Shown: piece by piece, positions 1 through 6,483 of the stretch
How the letters are laid out: each line of letters starts with the position of its first letter
Numbering within the stretch: position 1 is the first letter of the stretch
DNA from: Sulfurimonas sp.
Lineage (GTDB): Bacteria > Campylobacterota > Campylobacteria > Campylobacterales > Sulfurimonadaceae
DNA length: 21,965 bases
Direction of reading: 5' to 3'
Assembly: GCA_021648465.1 (NCBI GenBank)
Contig: JAKISR010000030.1
Location: 1-21,965, forward strand
Made by a program: the position numbers and the translations under genes
Notes under the pieces: generated by a model
Database searches by the model: none
What the model was told of the DNA's origin: nothing
Seen by the model: only the letters and a program-made list of their open reading frames with translations

Positions 1-102
1 AACCCCAAAAGAAGACATAGCTATTTAGGTCATATATCTCCTAATGAGTTTGAAAAAAGATATAATGAAAAGGTTAAAAACAATGTGTTGTTAACTGACT
101 AA
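1..102 (+). CDS. IS3-family transposase (OrfB), C-terminal fragment
   Basis: Reading frame 1 is open from the first base to TAA at 100-102 and gives 33 residues containing RRHSYLGHISPNEFEKRY. This is the characteristic end of DDE integrase-type transposases of the IS3/IS150 group, where the motif 'R.H..LGY.SP.EFE' closes the rve domain. The catalytic DDE residues lie upstream, outside the window, so it cannot be judged whether the transposase is intact. The assignment rests on this short but well conserved tail. Confidence 0.8.
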   Translation, partial: NPKRRHSYLGHISPNEFEKRYNEKVKNNVLLTD

Positions 103-132
103 ATAAGTGTCTCTTAAATAGGGGACACTCCA
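1..132 (+). mobile_element. Right end of an IS3-family insertion sequence (left part outside window)
   Basis: The window opens inside an IS3-family element. The C-terminus of its transposase ends at 102. It is followed by about 30 bases that look like the terminal repeat and end in ...GGACACTCCA at 132, fitting the CA-3' end typical of IS3-family elements. A short inverted repeat, AGTGTC (106-111) with GACACT (124-129), lies in this end. Immediately after 132 an HTH protein reading frame resumes mid-domain, so the boundary is also set by the interrupted gene. The left end and the target duplication are not visible. The exact last base is inferred. Confidence 0.7.
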
Positions 133-294
133 GGAATCACTAAAAGAACTATAAGCAAGATAGAAAATGGTTTTATAGATGAAGTTGGTATAAAAAAGGT
201 TGAGAGCATTTTAGACCTTTTAGGTTATGAGTTTTCTTTAAGACAAAAAGGTCGTCCTAAAACATTAGAAGAGTTGCAAGATGAACGAAAATAA
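133..294 (+). pseudogene. HipB-like XRE-family antitoxin, 5' end removed by the IS insertion
   Basis: Directly after the IS end a frame encodes 53 residues beginning GITKRTISKIENGFID and containing LLGYEFSLRQKGRP. The first part is the recognition-helix half of an XRE/HipB-type helix-turn-helix (pattern 'GIs.rTIs.iEnG'). The rest resembles the C-terminal tail of Y4mF/HipB-like antitoxins. The first helices and start codon are missing, and an in-frame stop at 115-117 lies within the IS end. The stop overlaps the hipA start by 14 nt, the usual hipBA arrangement. The fragment probably no longer binds DNA, because half of the HTH is gone. Confidence 0.75.
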
Positions 295-593
295 TTTAAA
301 TGTATATGTTAACAAAACTATTAATGGTAGTTTAGCTTTTGAGGATGAACAATATGTTTTTAACTATAAGTATGATGCCAACTCTATAGTGTCTTTAACA
401 ATGCCCATACGAAAATCTAGTTGGAACTCAAAAAAACTTCATCCTATCTTTGAGATGAATATGCCAGAGGGTTCATTAAGAGAGGTAATAAAAAATCATT
501 TTGCAAAAATTCAAAATATGGATGATATAAATTTTTTAAAACTTATAGGTCCATATATGCTTGGTCGTATAAAGTTTAACAGGATTGTAGCTG

Positions 594-603
594 AAAAAAA
601 AAG
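594..603 (+). other. A9 tract at the first hipA frameshift
   Basis: The run AAAAAAAAAG ends the first hipA frame (stop TAA 605-607). One extra A, or a -1 slip on A-AAA-AAA, gives ...GAA AAA AAA AAG CTA and joins the downstream frame, which is open without stops through to 1044. Confidence 0.75.
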
Positions 604-1025
604 CTAAAATTAGATGATATTTTAAACAACACTAAAGACAATCTTTTTGAAGAACTGATGCAAAAATTCGCAATTCGCTCAGGAGTATCAGGAGTTCAAC
701 CAAAACTACTACTAACTGCTCAAAACAAAACTACAATGGCGTTTGAACACTACATAGTAAAGTCTTGGGAGAGTTCATATCCTCAACTAGCCCTTAATGA
801 ATACTTTTGTATGAGAGCTGTAAAAAATGCAAATCTTCCTACACCAGAGTTTTATCTAAGTGATGATTTATCCATGTTTATTATGAAACGCTTTGATGTA
901 CAAGATAATGGAGAGTATCTTGGATTTGAAGATATGTGTGTACTTACTGCAAGAGCAACAGATGAGAAGTATAATGGTAGTTATGAAGAGGTTGTTAGAG
1001 TTATAAAAGATGTTGTAAATCCAAC

Positions 1026-1035
1026 AAAAAAAAAG
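1026..1035 (+). other. A9 tract with in-frame A-AAA-AAG heptamer at the second hipA frameshift
   Basis: The run AAAAAAAAAG (1026-1035) ends the second hipA frame, with a stop at 1042-1044. In the incoming frame the codons are AAA (1030) and AAG (1033), preceded by A, which is the canonical -1 slippery heptamer used in dnaX and IS3 elements. A -1 shift leads into GAA TCT CTA and then to the catalytic loop. Confidence 0.75.
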
Positions 1036-1446
1036 AATCTCTAAAAATCTTTTTTACTGCACTTGTTATGAATCATCTTTTAAGAAATGGTGATGGACAT
1101 CTAAAAAACTATGGTGTTATTTATGAAAATGATTTTAAAGATGCAAGACTTACCCCTATATATGATGTTATAACAACAACTATCTATATTAAAAATGATA
1201 TTCCTGCTTTAAAATTTAGTGATGGTAAACTTTGGTGGAAAGAGAAAACTTACAAAACATTTGCACTTAAGAGTTGTGAGATTTCAAATAAAGAGTACGA
1301 TGAGATTATACAAACTTGCACAAATGCAATTTTAAAAACAAAAATAGAGATAGATGAGTATATATGTAAAGATGATATAAAAAAATTTCTACAAAAGTTA
1401 AAAGATTGTTGGTCTGAGAGAATATAAACTCTAAAACTGAATTTAA

Positions 1447-2547
1447 TTAATACTGCTGATGTAACAATGGAGTAGATAAATCTATATCATACTTAAGTGA
1501 AGCATTATATACCTCTTCATTTATAAGATTTGGTGTTTTTAAAAGAAATGAGCGTACTGTTCTTGTTACTTTTGTGCTTGGTAAACTTTCCAAATAAAAA
1601 TACAGGTCATAACATAGTGCATAATCACCTGTTTCATTTAGATACCACTCAAATGGAACTTTATCATTTATTTTAATCTCTTCTCTTTCAATCGATATCT
1701 GATTTACATCATCAAACATACTATTCACATCTTTTTTAAACTTATCAAAATCACACTTTTTTGGATAACCAATCTTATATGAAAGCTTTATGCGAAGTCC
1801 ATCAGTAGATGCTTTTTTACTTAAGTTATCTACTTTTGACTCAAGAAGTTTTGAATTTTTTATAAGTGTCCTATGATTATTTCTTACATCTAGTAAAATT
1901 GTATATATAAATGTAACTCTACTTATAATATACTCATCTCCGTCATCTGAAAACTGCACGACATCACCATCTTCAAGCATTTTAGAGTTTAAAATAACCA
2001 TTCCATAAAACATATCTGGTGCCCAAATTTGATTTGTTAGAGCTAAAAAAGCAATTATTATCCCAAAAATTCCACTTGTTTTTAGTAATGAATCAAAGTT
2101 CCATATATCAAGTATAATATATAAAGATATTATACTTACCAAGACTACACTAATTATATCCACCAAACGACTACTATAAGTATCTATATATGTAACATTA
2201 TCATCATATGTTTTTTTAATACCAAATTTTCTTCTACTAAAATAAGAAAAAGCATTAAAGAACAATACACTCACATATATTGTAACGAGAGTAAGTGCTA
2301 TATGACTAAAGATATATTCATAATTTTTTTGAAACATTACTAATATAAAATCTAAAATATGAAAAAACAAAAATAGTAAATTCAAAACTCTAAACAGAGT
2401 TAATTGAAACTCATTTTCAGACTTTGTTTTAAAAAGAGACACGATGTATTTAGAAAGTAGTAATAAAACCAAATTTGCAACTAAGATAGATAGGCGAAAC
2501 CACAATTCAGTATTTGTAAATGATAAAAAAAGCAAATTTTCGTTCAT
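1447..2547 (-). CDS. MscS-family mechanosensitive ion channel
   Basis: A 366-residue membrane protein. Hydrophobic segments lie at about residues 17-40, 52-72, 80-100 and 127-148. A pore-helix-like segment with GIFGIIIAFLAL follows at about 158-178, and then a small beta domain (MVILNSKMLEDGDVVQF, about 183-199). This order, a gated TM3 followed by a polar beta barrel, is that of the MscS family, which releases small solutes on hypo-osmotic shock. A C-terminal alpha/beta region of about 130 residues continues to the end. The exact MscS signature is diverged, so the channel subtype and ion preference cannot be told. It lies 43 bp downstream of the glpD-like gene on the same strand and may be co-transcribed. 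Upstream of ATG only a weak AGG is seen. Confidence 0.8.
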   Translation of the reverse strand: MNENLLFLSFTNTELWFRLSILVANLVLLLLSKYIVSLFKTKSENEFQLTLFRVLNLLFLFFHILDFILVMFQKNYEYIFSHIALTLVTIYVSVLFFNAFSYFSRRKFGIKKTYDDNVTYIDTYSSRLVDIISVVLVSIISLYIILDIWNFDSLLKTSGIFGIIIAFLALTNQIWAPDMFYGMVILNSKMLEDGDVVQFSDDGDEYIISRVTFIYTILLDVRNNHRTLIKNSKLLESKVDNLSKKASTDGLRIKLSYKIGYPKKCDFDKFKKDVNSMFDDVNQISIEREEIKINDKVPFEWYLNETGDYALCYDLYFYLESLPSTKVTRTVRSFLLKTPNLINEEVYNASLKYDIDLSTPLLHQQY

Positions 2548-2590
2548 CTGGTATTTTACCTATTATTTATAAAATAAAAATAAAAATTAA

Positions 2591-3688
2591 TTATTTCAAT
2601 AGATTAACTACTTTTTTCGATAGAGAATAAAATGTAGTTAATTTGCCACCAAATATATGTAGTACTTTACTATTTCTAATATTATGAAGATCAAGCTTAT
2701 ACTCTCTTGACATATCAGTAGGATTTTCCTTAGCATGAATAAGAGATCTTGTACCTATATATGAATATGCAATATCATCTGCTGATATATGCTTTTTAAG
2801 ATACTTATTGCTCATCTTTATTAAGTACGCTATTTCTTCTTGATTGATTTTTATATTATCAATATCAACTGTTTCTACTCTTTCAGTTGTTCCTATTATT
2901 GTTTTTCCATTATCTGGAATCATAAAAAATACTCTTTTAGCATCAGTTTGTAAAAACAGATGCTCACTTACGACTAAAGAAGGAAGTACTATATGTATTC
3001 CACTAACTTTTGCGATTGAATAATTTGAAGGAAGTGAGAAGTGATTATTTACTTCATCTATCCAAGCACCTGATGCATTTATGAGAGTATTGGTATTTAT
3101 TTCATTAGAATTTATATTTAGAATTATTTTTTTATCATCTATAAAAAGTGTCTTTATTTTAGAATCTTGCAAAATTTCAACTCCACTATCTTGTGCCTGT
3201 GTCGCTATAAGTTTTGTTAATTCTAAATCATTTGTATGTCCATCAAAGTACTTAAAAACATGACAAAGTTCTTTAGTATTTATATTTGGAAAAATATTTT
3301 TAAACTCCTCTATTGAGATATTTTTATGAGGTGCTTCATATCCTGATAATAAGTCATAAACAGATAGTCCAATTTTTATAATCCACCATGGACGTGGAGT
3401 ATTTTTATATATAGGTATATAAAATGGTACTAATTTTACAAGTTGTGGATAGTTTTTTATAAGGTATCTTCTATCATGAAGTGATTCTTTTACAAGTGAA
3501 AGATTAAATTGTTCAAGATATCTCAAACCTCCATGAATAAGGCGAGATGATTTTGAGGAAGTTCCACCTCCTATACTACCTTTATCTATCAAAAGAACAG
3601 ATTTATTGGTTTGTGAAATCTCTTTTGCTATAGCACAACCATTTATACCTGCACCAATAATTATGGTATCATAGTTTTTTTTCATCAT
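2591..3688 (-). CDS. glpD: FAD-dependent glycerol-3-phosphate dehydrogenase-like protein (GlpD, short form)
   Basis: A 365-residue DAO-fold flavoprotein that should oxidise glycerol-3-phosphate to dihydroxyacetone phosphate and pass electrons to quinone. The FAD-binding IIIGAGINGCAIA is at residues 9-21. SSRLIHGGLRYLEQ, diagnostic of GlpD, follows at about 47-60. NASGAWIDEV and GGKLTTF, the closing FAD motif, sit in the C-terminal half. E. coli GlpD is about 500 residues. Here the protein ends soon after GGKLTTF, so the C-terminal helical (DAO_C) domain is absent. A 31-bp gap separates it from the divergent glycerophosphodiesterase, which makes glycerol-3-phosphate, so the two probably act in sequence. 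Start options are two adjacent ATGs (3688, 3685), neither with a Shine-Dalgarno. A -10-like TACAAT lies just upstream. Confidence 0.85.
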   Translation of the reverse strand: MMKKNYDTIIIGAGINGCAIAKEISQTNKSVLLIDKGSIGGGTSSKSSRLIHGGLRYLEQFNLSLVKESLHDRRYLIKNYPQLVKLVPFYIPIYKNTPRPWWIIKIGLSVYDLLSGYEAPHKNISIEEFKNIFPNINTKELCHVFKYFDGHTNDLELTKLIATQAQDSGVEILQDSKIKTLFIDDKKIILNINSNEINTNTLINASGAWIDEVNNHFSLPSNYSIAKVSGIHIVLPSLVVSEHLFLQTDAKRVFFMIPDNGKTIIGTTERVETVDIDNIKINQEEIAYLIKMSNKYLKKHISADDIAYSYIGTRSLIHAKENPTDMSREYKLDLHNIRNSKVLHIFGGKLTTFYSLSKKVVNLLK

Positions 3689-3719
3689 TAAAGTATTGTA
3701 TCAAAAAAAAGGTTTTATT
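3689..3719. promoter_or_regulatory. Compact divergent promoter region, glpD-like / glycerophosphodiesterase
   Basis: The 31-bp gap must serve both genes. On the minus strand TACAAT (3700-3695) is a good -10 with TTCATA (3724-3719) at an 18-bp spacing. This predicts transcription starting at or beside the glpD ATG (3688). On the plus strand TATTGT (3694-3699) could be the opposing -10. An AAGG at 3709-3712 is the ribosome site for the diesterase. Positions are by eye. Confidence 0.4.
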
Positions 3720-4445
3720 ATGAATATAATTGCACATAGAGGATATAGTAAAAACTATCCAGAAAATACAATTTTAGCTTTTGAAAAAGCAATAAAAATT
3801 GGCTGTGATATGATAGAAACGGATGTTAGACTGAGTAAAGATCTTATTCCTATACTTTTTCACGATGACACATTAAACAGATGTGCAAATGTAGATGCAA
3901 GTGTTGAAGACAAATCATTAAATGAGCTTTTAAAGTTAGATATAGGGTTATGGTTCTCAAAAGAATTTAAAAATCAAAAAATTCCCACACTTGCTAATCT
4001 AATAAAAACTATAAATAAAAGAGTAACATTAATTTTAGAACTAAAATATCAGCAAAAAAATTTTAAAACTTTATGTAAAAAAGTTATTAAACAAATCAAA
4101 GGAAAGGAATCTTGGATAGAAGTTTCATCTTTTGATGACAAGATTTTAGACTTTATTTATCAACTTAATCCATCTACTTTATTACATAAATTAATTGATG
4201 ATAAAACTATTTTAGAGTCTTTTAATTTTTATACAAAATATAAAAAAATTTCATATTTTGATATCAATGTAGAACTAAAAGAGCATTCAGTTACAAAAAA
4301 ACTAATACCCTCTAATAATATTATTCTCTGGACAGTTGATGAATATGATATTTCAAAAGAAGTACAAGATGGACTATATGGTGCTATGGCAAATAATCCA
4401 TTATTATTATCAATATATAAACATGGCACCACTAAAAACAACTAA
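3720..4445 (+). CDS. Cytoplasmic glycerophosphodiester phosphodiesterase
   Basis: A 241-residue GDPD-family TIM-barrel enzyme that hydrolyses glycerophosphodiesters to glycerol-3-phosphate and an alcohol. It begins MNIIAHRGYS with the catalytic His-Arg at residues 6-7. PENTILAF, the metal-binding ETDVRLSKD and the second catalytic FHDDTLNR follow. Near the C-terminus are EVSSFD and LWTVDEYD, also family hallmarks. No signal peptide is present, so it resembles the cytoplasmic UgpQ type more than periplasmic GlpQ. An in-frame TTG at 3696 would add eight residues, but ATG 3720 has an AAGG about 8 nt upstream and starts right at the conserved domain. Divergent from the GlpD-like gene, whose substrate it produces. 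Confidence 0.88.
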   Translation: MNIIAHRGYSKNYPENTILAFEKAIKIGCDMIETDVRLSKDLIPILFHDDTLNRCANVDASVEDKSLNELLKLDIGLWFSKEFKNQKIPTLANLIKTINKRVTLILELKYQQKNFKTLCKKVIKQIKGKESWIEVSSFDDKILDFIYQLNPSTLLHKLIDDKTILESFNFYTKYKKISYFDINVELKEHSVTKKLIPSNNIILWTVDEYDISKEVQDGLYGAMANNPLLLSIYKHGTTKNN

Positions 4446-4468
4446 TTATTATTTATATTTTTACAAAT

Positions 4469-4474
4469 TATGAT
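4469..4474 (+). promoter_or_regulatory. -10 element (TATGAT) upstream of the aldolase-like gene
   Basis: TATGAT, followed by AC, lies about 30 nt before ATG 4504 in the 58-bp gap after the diesterase. No clear -35 is seen, which is common in Campylobacterota. The predicted start near 4481 leaves a short leader that contains AAGTGAG as ribosome site. Confidence 0.4.
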
Positions 4475-4503
4475 ACACTTTTATCCATAAAGTGAGAAAC
4501 ATA

Positions 4504-5094
4504 ATGAATAGAAAGCATCTTAAGCATAAATTATCTACTTTAGCATTATCTATGTTTAGAAAAGATTTTTTTGGTATCTATCATGGATCAATCTCTGCTA
4601 AAGTAGAGTCAAATTGTTTTATTATTAATACAAAAGAAGCTATTTTTGATGCAATTAATGAAGATAGCTTAATTGAGTTATATTTTAAAAAAGATTATAG
4701 ATGGAATCAAGCTAGTTTAGATGCAAATATTCACCATAGTATATACTCACAAATGTCTGATGCTAAATTTATTAGCTTTAGCATGCCCCCTTTTACAGTA
4801 GCTTACTCATTAAATCACAATATTATAGTTCCAAAAGATTATTTTGGTTATAAAGAAATAGGTTCCATAGAAATTGTCAATCCAAAACAATTTGATGATT
4901 GGTATGAAAGAGCTCAAAGTGAGATTGCCTACTATTTTTTAAGTAAAAAAACGGATATTATGGTTATAAGAGGTTATGGGATTTACACTTTTAACAGAGA
5001 TTTACATGAGATGGCTAAAAAAATTGCTATTTTAGAAAAAAGTTGTAGACTTTTACTTCTTGATAGCTCTAAAGTAGACTCTAGTTTTGATTAG
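4504..5094 (+). CDS. Class II aldolase/adducin-fold protein, probably without zinc ligands
   Basis: A 196-residue protein with the class II aldolase/adducin layout: FFGIYHGSISAKV near the start (the family's 'G.R..G..S.R'), then ASLDANIHHSIY, then IIVPKDYFGYKEIGSIE, and a closing helical region MVIRGYGIYTFNRDLHEMAKK. In fuculose-1-phosphate aldolase zinc is held by two His in HNH and one in QHG. The matching stretches here read ISFSMPPF and RGYG, so the ligands look to be replaced. The fold is therefore likely kept without the retro-aldol chemistry, as in adducin. ATG 4504 is chosen over GTG 4492 because AAGTGAG precedes it. It ends in a 14-nt tail-to-tail overlap with bioA. The function is unknown. 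Confidence 0.65.
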   Translation: MNRKHLKHKLSTLALSMFRKDFFGIYHGSISAKVESNCFIINTKEAIFDAINEDSLIELYFKKDYRWNQASLDANIHHSIYSQMSDAKFISFSMPPFTVAYSLNHNIIVPKDYFGYKEIGSIEIVNPKQFDDWYERAQSEIAYYFLSKKTDIMVIRGYGIYTFNRDLHEMAKKIAILEKSCRLLLLDSSKVDSSFD

Positions 5095-6388
5095 TTAATT
5101 TCTTTATAGCTTCATAAGCCGTATCCATCATTTTATCAATCTCTTTATTTGTTATAACATAAGGTGGCATAAAGTAAACAACATGACCTAATGGACGAAG
5201 TAATACCCCATTATCAAGTCCATATTGATAAACTTTTAATCCTATTCTTTCTTCAGGTTTATAGCCTTTTAATTCAACTACACATATCATCCCTGTTTGT
5301 CTGATAGAATCAACATTTTTAAGCTTTTTAAATTTTTGAAGTTTTTCACTCATATATTTAGCCGTTATTCTATTTTTCTCAATTACATCATCTCTCTCAA
5401 AGATATCAAGAGTAGCATTTGCAGCAGCACATGCAAGAGCATTTCCAGTATAAGAATGAGAGTGCAGAAATGCTTTATTTTCACTATAGTCACAATAAAA
5501 CTTTGCATATATCTCATCTGTTGTAAGTACAACTGAAAGTGGTAAATAACCACCAGTCAAGCCTTTTGAGAGAACTATGAAATCTGGTGTAATACCTGCT
5601 TTTTGACACGCAAACAATTCACCTGTTCTACCAAAACCAACCATCACTTCATCAGCAATAAGGTGGATATCATATTTAGTACAAATATCACGAACAAGTA
5701 TTAAAAACTCTTCATGGTACATATGCATATATCCAGCACCTTGAACTAATGGTTCTAAAATAATTGCACTGATATCATTTGACCTTTTTTCACATAATTT
5801 CTCAAACTTGTTTGCCGCTTCTTTAGCAGCTTCTATGCTCATATCTATCGGAACAGGTGTTTGGATAGTCTCTATAAGAAGTGGTGCGTATGTGTCTTTG
5901 TAAAGTTTTACATCGCCAACACTCAAAGCACCTATTGTTTCACCATGATATGAGTTTGTTAGTGATACAAAAATCTTCTTCTCTTTGTCATCATTTTTAT
6001 GTGCATGATAACTCATTTTAAGTGCTACTTCAACAGCACTTGAACCATTATCTGCATAAAAACATTTACTTAATCCATCTGGTGTTAGTTTTACTAGTCT
6101 TTCTGATAATTTTATAATACTTTCATGTGTAAAACCTGCTAGTATGACATGTTCTAAAGTATCTAATTGTTCTTTTATTTTTTTATTTATATAACTGTTA
6201 GTATGCCCAAATATATTTACCCACCAACTACTAACAGCATCTATATATGTGTTAGCTTCAAAATCTTCTAAATAAATTCCATAGGCTTTTTTTATTGGAA
6301 TTAGCGGAAGTGTTTCATGATCTTTCATTTGAGTACATGGATGCCATAACACAACGAGGTCTCTATTTTTCAATTCTTCATTTTTCAT
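5081..6388 (-). CDS. bioA: Adenosylmethionine-8-amino-7-oxononanoate aminotransferase
   Basis: A 435-residue class III PLP aminotransferase that makes 7,8-diaminopelargonate in biotin synthesis, using S-adenosylmethionine as amino donor. LWHPCTQMKDH (about 14-24) and DAVSSWWVNIFGH (about 50-62) are BioA-specific. YADNGSSAVEVALKM holds the PLP phosphate. LIADEVMVGFGRTG contains the cofactor Asp (about 246) and LSKGLTGG the Schiff-base Lys (about 275). The length is normal. ATG 6388 is preferred: a TTG at 6424 would add 12 non-conserved residues and overlap a consensus promoter. No other bio gene is in the window. It faces away from the PpiD-like gene and overlaps the aldolase-like gene by 14 nt at its 3' end. 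Confidence 0.93.
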   Translation of the reverse strand: MKNEELKNRDLVVLWHPCTQMKDHETLPLIPIKKAYGIYLEDFEANTYIDAVSSWWVNIFGHTNSYINKKIKEQLDTLEHVILAGFTHESIIKLSERLVKLTPDGLSKCFYADNGSSAVEVALKMSYHAHKNDDKEKKIFVSLTNSYHGETIGALSVGDVKLYKDTYAPLLIETIQTPVPIDMSIEAAKEAANKFEKLCEKRSNDISAIILEPLVQGAGYMHMYHEEFLILVRDICTKYDIHLIADEVMVGFGRTGELFACQKAGITPDFIVLSKGLTGGYLPLSVVLTTDEIYAKFYCDYSENKAFLHSHSYTGNALACAAANATLDIFERDDVIEKNRITAKYMSEKLQKFKKLKNVDSIRQTGMICVVELKGYKPEERIGLKVYQYGLDNGVLLRPLGHVVYFMPPYVITNKEIDKMMDTAYEAIKKLTNQN

Positions 6389-6394
6389 ATGCAA

Positions 6395-6424
6395 ATTATA
6401 GCTTTGCAAACTGTAATTTAGCAA
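6395..6424 (-). promoter_or_regulatory. Sigma70-type promoter of bioA, predicting a leaderless mRNA
   Basis: On the minus strand TTGCTA (6424-6419) and TATAAT (6400-6395) are separated by 18 bp. The -10 ends six bases before the bioA ATG at 6388, so the predicted +1 is at the A of the start codon. No Shine-Dalgarno lies before this ATG, consistent with a leaderless message. Confidence 0.5.
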
Positions 6425-6483
6425 GTTTTAATAAGAATTTACATAGAATTACAAAAAATATTGTACATAAGGTAATAAATCAG

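Larger units (their letters stand above)
281..1427 (+). pseudogene. hipA: HipA-family serine/threonine kinase toxin, broken by two frameshifts
   Basis: Three consecutive frames (281-607, then open through 658-1044, then open through 1068-1427) join into one HipA-like protein of about 382 residues. The N-terminal HipA domain comes first. SGVSGVQPK (G-loop) and YIVKSWES follow in the second segment, then FIMKRFDV. The third segment carries HLLRNGDGHLKNYG, the catalytic HxxxNxDxHxKN loop, and PIYDVITT, the metal-binding Asp. HipA kinases phosphorylate glutamyl-tRNA synthetase or related targets and are held in check by HipB. All kinase motifs survive. The frame is lost only at two A9 tracts (594-602 and 1026-1034), each one A short. 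Either the gene is dead, read through by slippage, or carries sequencing errors. Its antitoxin is truncated by the IS. Confidence 0.8.

Noticed and set aside
6295..6483. Upstream extension of the PpiD-like frame
   Set aside because: The added residues overlap bioA coding sequence and its promoter, and the conserved MIIWMQRHKKW start has its own ribosome site.
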